NCBI GenBank assembly: GCA_037013495.1
Contig: CM072803.1
Coordinates: 17,195,501 to 17,259,500 of the forward strand
Direction of reading: 5' to 3'
Source: Hippophae tibetana
Lineage: Eukaryota; Streptophyta; Magnoliopsida; Rosales; Elaeagnaceae
Length of the DNA: 64,000 nt
Every line of letters starts with the position of its first letter. Within the stretch, counting starts at the first letter, position 1. Positions 1 through 11,777 of this stretch are shown here, one piece after another. A program made the translations under genes and the position numbers. Under the pieces are notes generated by a model. The model was not told the DNA's origin, ran no database searches, and saw nothing but the letters and a program-made list of their open reading frames with translations.

Positions 1-188
1 TCGAAAAACTCTATACGTTTTACTCTTTTTTTCCTCGCAGAAGTATTTGGATTTTTTTAAACCTATGGTCCAATGGGCTATTTGTTTGCAATATGGGCCC
101 AATAATACTCAAGACAACAAATTTCTTCTCCATACTAAGAATTTTATCTTTGCAATTATCCTAACAAAACTATGATGATCCCTGTCAG

Positions 189-3100
189 TTGTACAACTTG
201 GAAATGTTACTCCTTCAAGGTCCAACACAATCAGCAAACCAGACATCAGACAGTAGAGTTCTAAGCAAATTATTAAGCCAGAAGCTAGTCCCAACAAAAG
301 AACACAATCCCATAAAGCGTTGTTTAAATGGACTCACTTATTTTGTAGAAGACCATTGGAGGCGTATTTGGGTCATGATTCTATGGCTTTGTATATGTGC
401 TGGGCTTTTCACTTGGAAATTCATTCAGTACAAGAATAGGGCCGTATTCGATGTCATGGGATATTGTGTTTGTGCAGCAAAAGGTGCAGCTGAGACATTG
501 AAATTTAACATGGCTTTGATTCTATTGCCAGTTTGTAGGAATACCATTACTTGGCTCAGGAGTAGAACCAAGTTGGGCACTGTGATTCCTTTTGATGACA
601 ATATCAATTTTCACAAGGTATATATATGATAATTGTTTCTTTTTGAGTGGCAAATTACTTTATTTGTTATTTTTTTTATATAAGGGGTGTTTATTTGTGT
701 TTTTGTCAAAAATGACAGCGTAATTTGTAGAAAAAAGGAAGGTGATATTTTGTGTTTTTGTTAGAAAGCACAAAATATGTTTTTTTTGCGTCTTGAAAGC
801 ACTTGTGGTTTTTATTGTTTTTAAACCTCAATATGTGTATGTTGTACATACAATTAATGTACAATATGCATAGTTAGTGCACACAAGTTATGGACAAACT
901 TACCTATAATTTTGTAACTAATTTGATTGTGTACATTATGTATGTACTATTTTGAAACCTAGTATCGTTTTTTTAAACAAAATAACATGATTATGTATGG
1001 ACTAGTATAAGCTTCTATATTAGAATTCAATTTTAGTTTGTTTGAAATGTAATTTAGTTTCATGGTAACATCTAGTTTATGACTTATGAGACAGGAATCC
1101 ACAGAATCAAAGTAGAACTAGAACTTACTCTCATTTAAGACTTTTTCTTGGATGAAATATTTAGGTGATTGCTTTTGGAATTGCAATAGGAGTTGGGACA
1201 CATGTTCTAGCACATTTAACATGTGATTTCCCACGCCTACTACATGCCACGGATGAGGAATATAAACCAATGAAGAAATTCTTTGGAGACAAACGTCCTG
1301 ATAACTACTGGTGGTTTGTTAAGGGCAATGAAGGATGGACTGGAATAGTGATGCTTGTGCTAATGGCTATAGCTTTCACATTAGCACAACCTTGGTTTCG
1401 TCGCAATAGGATTAACCTTCCTAAAATACTGAAGAGGCTTACTGGGTTCAATGCCTTTTGGTACTCCCACCACCTGTTTGTTATTGTGTATGTATTGTTT
1501 ATCATCCATGGTTACTTTCTCTACCTCACCAAAAAGTGGTACAAAAAGACTGTAAGTGCTCATACTAGCAAAGCAAGCCTTGAATCTGTTTTTTCTTGTG
1601 TTGTTATAAATTGATGTTAACTTTGCTTGTGTTTAATTGTTACAGACTTGGATGTATTTGGCTGTTCCAGTTCTGTTATATGCTTGTGAGCGTTTGATTC
1701 GTGCATTTAGGTCTGGTTATAAATCAGTCAGGATGTTGAAGGTACTTCATAATGCTATAAATTGATAATTACCCGTGTATATAAGATTGACTTAAGGAGC
1801 TTAAGAGTTTTAAAAATAAAATATCTTATTTAAAAATAATTACTATATTGTTATTATGAAAAAACACACTTAAAAGAAAATACTTTTATTTTTATTTTTT
1901 AATTTTACAATAATATAAACAAAATATACTATTTATAATAATATTTTTGTACTTAAACAAAATAATATTTATTTTATTTTATTTTTTAAAAATTTAAATG
2001 ATTAATTAAACTTAACTCATTTAAATTAACTACAATTCTTACCTCATGTAAGCTGAATCTAAGTGAATTGAGCTAACTAAACTTATTTGCCACATTTGCA
2101 TATAACCAGAACCTGTATGTAGTTGTAAACTAAAACATGATTTTGTAATTCAGGTTGCAGTGTATCCAGGAAATGTTCTAGCACTGCATATATCAAAACC
2201 ACAAGGGTTCAAATACAATAGTGGGCAATACATATATATAAATTGTCCAGCTATATCCCCATTCCAATGGTAATTAAGCTCATAAAGCTTCTCTATGGTT
2301 GTTGATTACTTGGAAGTTTTCTTCTTGATAACGTTGGTGATGAATATGTATCACAGGCATCCATTTTCTATTACTTCAGCTCCTGGAGACGATTATGTTA
2401 GCATCCACATTCGCACAGCCGGTGATTGGACTTCACAGCTTAAGTCCATTTTCTCCAAGGTAATTGCTATACAGATCCCATTATAAGGTTATTTGTACGC
2501 ATATTGTATGACAAGTTACGATTCAAAACTCTTTGATGCTAAATTTGCATATTAGCATTTGGGATAATATTATTTAGTATTTAGGATGCTAAGCTTAGTT
2601 TTTCTGCGCTATACTACTAAGAAAAATGGCTGAGGGGTCGAAACATGAAAATATGCAGTTTAATAATATAATTATTTGGTCACAGAGGAACGGTAGTACA
2701 ATTATGCAACATGGGTACTACATTGTAAAATTAACTCGTTGGTTATTAAATAATCTTAATAGAGGATATCTAAATGTATAAGGGAAGAAAATAAAATCAC
2801 ATATGTCTTTTTAATTAAGTTAAAGGGATATCTTGGATATTTTAACCTCAAACGTCTTATTTGTTTTAGTTTGATAGTGTTATATATCTTAGTCTTGGCA
2901 TGTAACTATAGGTATGTCAACCTCCATCTTGCGACCAAAGTGGCCTTCTAAGAGCTGACATAGGACAAGACAATAACACATTACCCAGGTAACTTTTATC
3001 TTCTTCTTTTTGTTTTTAAAATTTATATTTGTTTTGATTAGTGTTCTAAAATTACTTAATACTTAACCCCAACCCAATTCTTCAATCAATTATAACAGAA

Positions 3101-4102
3101 TGCCAAGACTTCAAATTGATGGTCCTTACGGTGCACCAGCACAAGACTACAAACAATACGAGGTTCTCCTACTTGTTGGGCTTGGCATTGGAGCAACTCC
3201 ATTGATAAGTATTCTCAAAGATGTGCTTAATAACATTAAGCAACAAAAAGATTCAGAAGATGGGATTTTGGAAAGTGGTGTGAAGAACAATAAGAAAAAG
3301 CCTTTTGTCACTAAAAGAGCTCATTTCTATTGGGTGACTAGAGAACAAGGCTCATTTGAATGGTTTAGGGGAGTTATGAATGAGATAGCTGAATACGATA
3401 CACATGGAGTTATTGAGCTTCATAATTATTGTACTAGTGTTTATGAAGAAGGTGATGCTCGATCGGCTTTAATCACAATGCTTCAATCTATCAATCATGC
3501 TAAAAATGGTGTTGATGTTGTGTCTGGAACCAGAGTTAAAACACATTTTGCTAGACCAAATTGGCGTAATGTTTTCAAGCATGTGGCTGTTAAGCATACT
3601 AATCAACGAGTTGGTAAGTACTGATCTGCTATTGTTAACGTTTGTTTATCTTTCATTTTTCTTAATCTTTTTTTTATTTGTATTTTTCATTTGTTATGTT
3701 TTGATTGATTCAATTATACAAATATTTCTTGATGTTTTATTATTTTATATTTTGTTTTTTTTATTCGATTCCTTTGTTTTTATATTTTTTATATTTTTAG
3801 TCTAAAATTTGAAATTAATTTAAATTTAAATTTCAATAATGTAAAAAAATAAGGAAATAAAAGTGTGGAAAAAATAAACAAAGGGACCAATTAGTGTAGA
3901 ATATAGAAAATGTAGTAACATTTTGTGTGGTTTCAATTTATTATTATTATTATTTTGAAATGTGCCAAGTTCATTTTGTTTTTCTTTTGCAGGTGTATTT
4001 TACTGTGGTGCACATTCATTAGTAGGGGATCTAAAGAGGTTATCTAGAGACTTCTCAAGGAAAACTTCCACCAAGTTTGATTTTCATAAAGAAAACTTCT
4101 AA
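189..4102 (+). CDS. RBOHE: Respiratory burst oxidase (NADPH oxidase), RBOHE-like, 5' part outside the window
   Basis: Exons read by eye: 189-617, 1165-1551, 1646-1741, 2154-2269, 2357-2459, 2912-2988, 3099-3613, 3993-4102 (stop TAA). All junctions are GT-AG and in phase, giving 610 residues. Plant RBOHs are about 900-950 aa, so the N-terminal EF-hand part lies upstream of the window. The protein is a plasma-membrane flavocytochrome that moves electrons from NADPH through FAD and two haems to O2, making superoxide. Visible parts are a first membrane helix ([14 protein letters not shown]), the ferric-reductase helices with haem histidines around [11 protein letters not shown] and WYSHHLFV, the FAD motif HPFSITSAP, the NADPH motifs [11 protein letters not shown] and GLGIGATP, and the C-terminal tail FDFHKENF. 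The stretch [19 protein letters not shown] resembles RBOHE more than RBOHD/F as I remember them, so the paralogue call is less sure than the family. Positions 1-188 look like intron ending at the acceptor CTGTCAG. The reading frame is intact. Confidence 0.93.
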
Positions 4103-5275
4103 AGCTGTGCTCTGTTTTTTTTTTTTTTTTTACTTTTTTTTGTTGATATTTTTTACATTTAATAGGAGGTTATGTCTCATAGGGTATCTAGAAGTGATGA
4201 CTTTGAGTGTTCTATGATATTTGATATTCTATGTACAGTTTGGAGTATAAATATGATGATTTCTATAGATAATAAAAGTTAAAGTGATTAAGCTCTCTCG
4301 AACGATTTTACGAATGATTTGTTAGTTTCTACTTTTTGTAAAAAATATTATGGGTTAATTTTGTATATCTTGTCAAGAAATAATCTTATTGATCAAGTTT
4401 AATAAGTGTTTAATTATCGATGTGAATACAAAATAATTATCTTATGAAAATAGGAGCTCAATAATTATCGTTTAGTTATATTAAAGAAATAAAGGTTTAA
4501 AAATTATTATTTATCTATCTTAAAGAGATAAAGGTGTAAAGATTATGTTTTATCTATCTTAAAGAATAATCTTACAAATAAATAATGATAAATGTATACA
4601 AACAATTGATGTTTACAACAAATAACTTTTTATAATAGATAACCGTTTACAACATATAATTATCTATAATAGATAATTATCTACAAAGTTACGATAACTC
4701 AATCTCAATCAGACAAAGATAAGCTATTAAGTTTATTCTTTTCCACACATATATATTTATATGTAGTCGCATACGCATAATATATTATCATAATCTAATA
4801 TCTTATATCATATTAAAATTACTAAATCTCATAACAAAAAATCACAACTAATTATTCTTTTTCTATATAATCACTATATCAAGATTAAGATCTCAACTAC
4901 ATTTCATCTTACATTTATTAACTTAAGAATTGTAGGGCTCAATACTACCTCTTACAAGGTGGTCAAAGGTCCTAACAATTTGTTCATCTTATAGATTCTA
5001 TGAGGAGCAACGTTACTTGGTGTTGATAAAAATCGATATCAACATCTAGGGTCGTCCGGGATAAAAGTGTGTTCTATTTAGCTGAATTTTTTTAAAAATT
5101 GTAAGACTCAAAAAAGTTTTCAAGTTCTTGATCTAATAAGAAATAAATAAAATATATATTTAAAAAAAGATACCGTGGGCCTTAATATCAATATTTTTTG
5201 AAAATAAAACTTCAAATCTTCTACTGCAAAATGTCTAAAAAAATTTATGAGCTAAACCTTGAATAAGAAACATTA
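4103..5275. other. RBOH 3'UTR and AT-rich spacer, possibly with retroelement remnants
   Basis: Just after the RBOH stop come a T-rich tract and an AATAAA-like signal (AATAAAAG near 4271), fitting a 3'UTR of about 200 bases. From 4300 to 4900 the sequence is AT-rich, with several copies of a TTATCTATCTTAAAGA-like phrase near 4510-4565. The GC-richer stretch at 4930-5075 could be the edge of an old retroelement leading into the decayed pararetroviral fragment that follows. I found no gene here. Confidence 0.5.
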
Positions 5276-5279
5276 CAAA

Positions 5280-7240
5280 AAATATGTCTTAATGGTAGAC
5301 TCATCATCATCATCTGAGTCTGAACCTTGGATTGAAGACTCTGATGACATAAATCCACAAGTTGATGAGTTAGACTCAATTAACTCTGAAACTCAATACA
5401 ATAAAAATCAACATGCTTACCAAAGAACACGGTAACTCCTTGACATGGTTCTCAAGTTAAATAACCCTAATCTTACAAAACAATATGTGGAACATATGGC
5501 TACTACCATGATCAATAAACAACCACAATCAAAACCAAAAGAACTCTAAACCAATATAGACCGATACGAACTTACTGCTATCCTTGATAGGAAGAAAACC
5601 AAAAAGCCACAAAATCATATTTAAGACTTACAGGCTGAAATTAAAACCACTAAGCTAGAACTTCAATAACTTAAAACAAAATAAGGAGAAGACTCTAAAA
5701 AATCCAAGTATTACTTGTTAATAAAAAAACTAGAGACTAAGAAATCCAATTACCTAAGTCAGATGAAGAACCTTACCTAGAATTAAATCCATAAGACATT
5801 CAAAACATTGAAAAAACTCCAACAGAATATCTATATATTTTACAAGAAATTACCAACAAGAAGTACAAGATCATTATTACCCTTGTATTTCCATATGAAT
5901 CAAAACTAGAGACAATAGCACTTTTTGACACAAGTGTTGGATGTCAACTGCATTAACCCAAAACTCGTGCCAAAACAATTCCATCAAAGAACCAACAAAA
6001 AGCTCAATTCAGCCAACAGTTCGAAGATGAACATCACTGGTAAAACTGAAATTGGTATTCTCAACAAAACTACTATAGTTAAAACTCCATTTATCATGGT
6101 ATCTGATTAGGTACACCCTTTATGAATATCATCACACCATATATGGTAAAACATGACAAAATATCTTTCAAAAACCAAGGTGAAACCTTCAGTTTCCTCT
6201 TCTTGGATGAACCCAAAACCAGAAATCTCAACATCATTAGAGCTAATTCCATTTACCAAATTGAGATTTTAACCCTTATTAAAGGTAGAGAAAAAGACAT
6301 TCTCCACCTCAAACAAAAAACCCAACTCCACTATGTGGGAAGAAACATACAACAAACAAAGGTACAATACCAAATCTCTAAAATTCAAAACTCTTTCGAA
6401 ACATAAGTTTGTTCTGACCTTCCCAATACCTTCTGGAACAAAAAAGAATATATGGTAGACTTATCATATGAACAAAACTTTCATGAGAAATATATTCTAA
6501 CAAAATGTAGGTCAATTCAAATGAGTGCAGACCTAGAACAATTATGTAGAAAGGAGATTGACGATATCTTATAAAAAAAATTAATTTCAAAATCCAAATT
6601 GCTACGGAGTTATGCGGCCTTCTATGTCAACAAACCAGTTGAGATAAAAAGAGAAACACTTCGACTGTTCATTAATTATAAACCTCTCAACAAAGCCTTC
6701 AAAATGGATTAAATACCTTATCCAAATAAAAAAGATCTTCTTCAAAAACTTCATTCATTTTCATTATTTTCAAAATTTGATATAAAGTCATGTTTTTGAA
6801 AAATTCAAATAGAATCAAAACATAGATACAAAACGTTATTTATTGTCCCTTTTGGCTAATAATAATGGAATGTCATGTCTTTTGGACTAAAAAACACACT
6901 TTTTGAATTCTAGAGGATTATTAATAATATTTTTAATACTTATTTAGTATTTTTTATCGTGTACATTGACGATGTACTCATCTTTTTAAAATCTATCGAT
7001 CAACACATTCGACATTTCAAAATATTATTTTATCATTAAAAAGAGTGTTATGACATTATAGCCAATAAAAATAACTCTCTTCTAAACAAATATCAAGTTC
7101 CTTAAGCAAATAATGAAACCATTATCCCTATTTCAAAGATATTTGTAGTTTATTATGAAGTTTGATTCTAAATAAAAAACAGAGAGTCTAAATTATGTTA
7201 TTAATTTCTATCCTAATATTGATCCGCAAAACCACCTCAT
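5280..7240 (+). pseudogene. Decayed endogenous caulimovirid pol fragment (protease to start of RNase H)
   Basis: Conceptual reading in shifting frames shows, in order: a Ser/Asp-rich segment near 5290-5420; a protease active-site relic (FDT, then a damaged Gly) near 5920; and reverse transcriptase pieces near 6610-7030, including FYVNK, INYKPLN, FGLKN and the catalytic box YIDDVL at about 6960-6980. A LNYV...FYPN phrase near 7190-7225 marks the RT/RNase H connection. Many stops and frameshifts are present, so it codes for nothing. The order and wording match the better kept copy at 27.9-29.85 kb, so both belong to one pararetrovirus lineage. There is no integrase, which fits Caulimoviridae rather than an LTR retrotransposon, although a short fragment alone could not prove that. 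It lies between RBOHE and RAD9. Confidence 0.75.
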
Positions 7241-7354
7241 AATAAACAAATAAGGTAATTGTAGCATTAAACTATTATAAATAATAAATAAATATGAGTA
7301 TAGGTGAAACAAAACAATTTATAGACATTTAGTAGCAAATATCACTTCAGGCCG

Positions 7355-7362
7355 TTCCCGCC
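7355..7362 (+). promoter_or_regulatory. E2F-like site upstream of RAD9
   Basis: TTCCCGCC lies 68 bases before the RAD9 start codon. It departs from the full E2F consensus by one base. E2F control is common for S-phase and DNA-repair genes in plants, so the placement is plausible, but a single short match proves nothing. Confidence 0.22.
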
Positions 7363-7429
7363 ATTACCTACCACCGATTATGAAGCTCTGAATCTGTACG
7401 AACGAGATACAAAGAGGGTGAAAACAGAA

Positions 7430-10400
7430 ATGGAGTTTAGTCTTAGCGGGAATGCTCTTAAGATCCTCGCTCGCTCTATCACGTGCCTCGCACGTGTCGG
7501 TAACGAGCTTGTCATTCAAGCTTCTCCATCTCAGGTTCCATGTTCAAGTCTTCCATTGCTTTCCTTCAATCTTCACTTCTCTTTCAATCCCTATCAATGC
7601 TTTTTCATCATCCGTTATTATAATGTTATGTTTGATTATTATTTTTTCCCTACCAGAGTAATACGGTTTTTCATCGTAGATTAATTAATTATTTAGATAG
7701 TCTTCATTTTTGTTTAAGCAATGAGTGTATATATGGTGTTGAATTATACTCGTAAGTTCGTTGTTTAGGTGGAATTTGGTTATCTTCGAATTTGATTGAG
7801 TTGATATATTTCAATTAACTGAATTCAGTGATTGCAGTTTAGAAAATCTGTGTAAGAATTAATAGTTAGGTTTTTGTGTTCTTTATACGAGGTTCTGTAT
7901 TAATGGTGTTGAATTTTTTTATTTTTTCAAAAGAGGACTTAAATCTCATTTTTTATTAAATAAATTAAACGATGAGATTCGAACTTAGGGTCATATTGAT
8001 AGGGTGAAAAATTATACTAACTGGACCATAATCGTCACCCATCAAAATGAAAGACGAAGACTTTCAATTTGTTTGGTGTTGGATATTCAACAAATCTCTT
8101 TATCTATTAGATGCTAATCCCAAAATTGTAGATGAAGGCACTTCTCTCACCCATCAAAATGAAAGGTGAAGACTTTCAATTTGTTTGGTGTTGGATATCC
8201 AACAACTCTCTTTATCTATTTACCCCTCCCCCTTCTTCTCTCTTTTCCTCGGTGAAAGAGAAATAGGATCCCTCCTTTGATTACTCGTTTGGTCTAAGAA
8301 AAATTATAATTGTGAACACATTCTTCAAAGACTGCTATGAAGCCAGGAGTATTACCTAGCACTTTTTCATCCGTCCAATGGGGTTGTTTGATTCAAATTT
8401 ATTCTAAATATTTCCCTCCCTTTTGCAGCTTGCTTTTCACACGCTTAATTCATCACGATCTGCTTACCAGTCTATTACATTTAAGCCTGCATTTTTTGAT
8501 GTCTATACTATATCTAGTAGCCAAGTCCAATGTAGTGTGCTCTTGAAGGTATGAGATCCTCATTTACAATATTTTATAGACAAGCAGGACCATACTATTT
8601 TTGTCTTACTTGACTTGCTATGTTCAGGCCGTTTTGTCCGTACTCAGGACACCTATAGCAAATGTTGATCATTTGAGCATTGAACTGTCAGATCCTGATG
8701 CTTCGAAAATACAGTGGACGTTGGAGTGCTACAGTGGTAATTTCCAATTGGACATTATATTTACTAATCTGTTTAGCCATGTCATATTGGGAACCATGTG
8801 CCAAGCAGCTTAGCTCATGGTCATGTTATTTTCCTTTTTGTTGTCTGATTGGTCAAACCTTTCTTATTATTATGTCTCAAAGTTTTTTTTTCCCAATTAT
8901 CGTGGTTTAAAAGTTCGTATTATTCCATGTGTAGGCATGAAAAAGTCATATTGGATTACTTGCAATGTTGAGCCCAATATACAGCATCTCTCTCTTGATA
9001 GGACAAGATTCCCAAGCAACTTTGTAGTGAAGCCACGAGATCTCAACAGATTGCTTTCTAATTTCCAGTCATCCCTTCAGGAAATTACTATCATAGCAAC
9101 AGAACCAACATCTGAGCCTTCTGATGTAGCATATGAAATTGGTGGGAAAGCAGTTGAACTTAGAAGTTATATAGACCCAACCAAAGGTATAGAAGATACT
9201 ATTTCCATTTGCTGAATATACCACAGATTACATATTTATCCTTAAACTTTCAATCACAGATAATGATTCATCCCTACACACTCAGCTCTGGATAGATCCC
9301 ACTGAAGAGTTTGTGCAGTATATTCATACTGGAGACCCCGTGGATGTGACATTTGGTGTGAAGGAATTGAGGGTATCCCAATTGAAGCTTTGTGAACTGA
9401 TTATTTTGAATAATATTACGTTATGATTCTTATGAATGAATTACTTGTAGAAGAAGAAGAAGAAGAAGAAGAAAAAAACCTTATTCATGAGCTTTTAAAC
9501 ATTTTAATTAACAACAAACTTCTCTTTTATTTGAAAATTTGAGGTGACCTTCTATTCTGTAGTTTCACTACCAATTAAGTTTCATTTGTTTAGTTGGAGT
9601 ATGGCCTGTGATTTCTTTATATAAATTTCTTGATGATGTCATAGTCTATATTCATAATTTGGTTTTTTGTCATTTCAGGCATTTCTTTCTTTCTGTGAGA
9701 ACTGCGAAGTTGATATTCACTTTTATTTTGAGAAAGCTGGCGAGTAAGATACTTCTCTTTATCTATCCATTTTGGTTATCCGTTCAGAAAGACTGAAAGT
9801 CATGCAGAACGACAAGTAAATAAAAAAAAAGAGGATGTTTCTCTAAGAAATTCTTGCGCTGTAATTTTATAATATGATGATAAGGCATTAACTATTTACA
9901 TGACATTGATCAATAACCTTGTAAATTGCTGAAATGAATTCTTGTTCTACAGGAGTATGTCATTTCTATTATAGAATTGTTTGTTCTTAGGAAATATTAG
10001 ATTAAGCATTTGATTGATGTGGATGTACGCCAGATCTTTAGTAAACATGTCTTGGTCATCAGGCCTCTTCTTATGGCACCTAAATTCGGTCCAGATGATG
10101 GGTCCAATTCAAACTTTGATGCTGCACTTGTTCTTGCAACAATGCTAACATCACAGCTACAAGGAAGCAATCCCTTGGAACCTCCACAAGATGTTGCTGC
10201 TATGCATGTTCAGGTTGATAATAGCAAAGGTTCGCAAACACAACATGGCAAGCATGCAGCAAATATTTCAGAACAAGCATCTGACCACACCAGAATTTGG
10301 TCTGATCTCTCAGGTAATGATTTTCTTTTATGTTTTCATAGGAAAAGAATATTGTGATGGGTAAAGATAATTTTCTTTTAGTACTCACTTATAATTTTAT

Positions 10401-10629
10401 ATACAGGAAGTGGATCAAAAAATGGTAACGATGCTGAAGGAAGACAGATTCAGGGGACAAGAAATTTGAATCCTAGTAATTTGAGAGAAGCTCCAGGGAG
10501 TAGCACAGCTCATATCTCAAAAAGTGCTCCAAGTAGAGAAAACCAACAATTTGATCCTCTTACGTATCCTGAATCTTACTATTTGCTTCATTGTTTCATC
10601 ATTTTTAATTAAATAATAAATTATCACCA

Positions 10630-10664
<35 letters not shown>

Positions 10665-11591
10665 TGTCTGTTTTACATTTACTTGCTCTTAATACTAAGA
10701 AGAACAATATGATAAATTTATTTGATATTGAACCAGATCTAGGGATGATTAGTTGATTTGGTTGAAGGGATAAACTTTGGAGCAATTGCTTAAGTTTCAT
10801 CGACTTACAAGTGATGAATTGTTTTCCTCTCTTTTTGAGAGGTAGACTGTTTTTTAACATAAGGTGTTTGAATTATTACTAAGTCAGTGAGGTTCATATA
10901 GTGGATCATTTAAGAATTTTAGCCACATTATAGCTGCTAAGTTAATGAAAATTCTAGTAAATGAATTTGTAAAATTCTTGTAGGGTTAGATGTCAGTATG
11001 TCTGAGTTAGAACCTATGAGAAGCGTACAATATTCTTTGAAATCTTTCCAACAGTGAGGATCATTAGTAACCAAAACACAGTCAGATTGATAGAATCTTT
11101 GTCCAACAGCAGGTACTCGCTCATTTTATACTGACAGGTATGCGACCACGGATTGTTTTAATGCTGCATATGACCTCTCCCTGGTCCAGACATATCCCGA
11201 CAGGACAATAATTTCCCCAAATCCTAAAATTGTAGTCAACATGATTTATGACGAAGCTCTTGTATAGCCACTATATTTGTGGATCATTTAAGAATTTTTC
11301 TTGACTCTTTTGTTAGTTGCCACCCTGTGGGAAATAATCATGTAGAAGAACGTCGAGGTATGAGAGAAAACTAGTTATGTTAGTTTTTTTTACGGTTTAT
11401 CATTGTGCAATGACTGATGCTGCTGTGATATGCTACTTTCAGATAGATCCGAAGTCAATGGTCAGGGTTTCTCTCAACGTCATCTCAGCAATTGGGTAGA
11501 TCCAGATGAGGCTAATGACAATGATGAAGATGATGGAGAGGAGAATGAGCTATATGTTCAAGCAACACCACCATACTACGAAGAAGAGTAG
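7430..11591 (+). CDS. RAD9: RAD9 cell-cycle checkpoint protein (9-1-1 clamp subunit)
   Basis: Exons: 7430-7534, 8429-8548, 8628-8736, 8935-9186, 9260-9372, 9679-9743, 10063-10313, 10407-10563, 11317-11357, 11443-11591. The sum is 1362 nt, in frame, for 453 residues, close to Arabidopsis RAD9 (about 440). The start is the ATG in MEFSLSGNALK, the usual plant RAD9 N-terminus. Residues 1 to about 265 form the PCNA-like Rad9 clamp domain, with family phrases ARSITCLARVGNELV, SYWITCNVEP, FQSSLQEITIIAT and EIGGKAVELRSY. The tail is variable and polar and ends in an acidic stretch (DNDEDDGEENE). RAD9 forms a ring with RAD1 and HUS1 that is loaded at damaged DNA and activates ATR signalling in the nucleus. 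Exon 9 is only 41 nt, supported by phase on both sides. Introns hold a 70-base direct repeat and GAA and CT microsatellites. The gene looks functional. Confidence 0.93.
8037..8220 (+). repeat. Direct repeat of about 70 bases in RAD9 intron 1
   Basis: Two near-identical copies at about 8037-8108 and 8150-8220 begin CCCATCAAAATGAAAG and end CTCTTTATCTATT, with only a few substitutions. The spacer is about 40 bases. No coding potential is seen. Confidence 0.85.
9449..9477 (+). repeat. (GAA)n microsatellite in RAD9 intron 5
   Basis: About eight AGA/GAA units run on into a short A tract, inside the intron between 9372 and 9679. Confidence 0.9.
10632..10661 (+). repeat. (CT)n microsatellite in RAD9 intron 8
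   Basis: About 15 CT units lie in the 753-base intron between exons 8 and 9. Confidence 0.9.
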
Positions 11592-11633
11592 TGATCAATG
11601 ACGTGTTCAAACGAATAGTCAAGTTAAATCTTA

Positions 11634-11777
11634 CTTTAAATTGATTTAAATGTCATAGTTTATTATATAGCAACTAAGAGTCTTTAAATTGATTTAAATG
11701 TCATAGTTTATTATATAGCAACTAAGAGTCTTTAAATTGATTTAAATGTCATAGTTTATTATATAGCAACTAAGAGT
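11634..11777 (+). repeat. Three perfect 48-bp tandem copies in the RAD9 3'UTR region
   Basis: Units start at 11634, 11682 and 11730. Each begins CTTTAAATTGATTTAAATG and ends GCAACTAAGAGT. The copies look identical by eye, so the expansion is probably recent. They start 42 bases after the RAD9 stop codon, so they may be part of its 3'UTR. Confidence 0.93.

Noticed and set aside
7418..7429. Upstream in-frame GTG before the RAD9 ATG
   Set aside because: Plants rarely start at GTG and the family begins at MEF.
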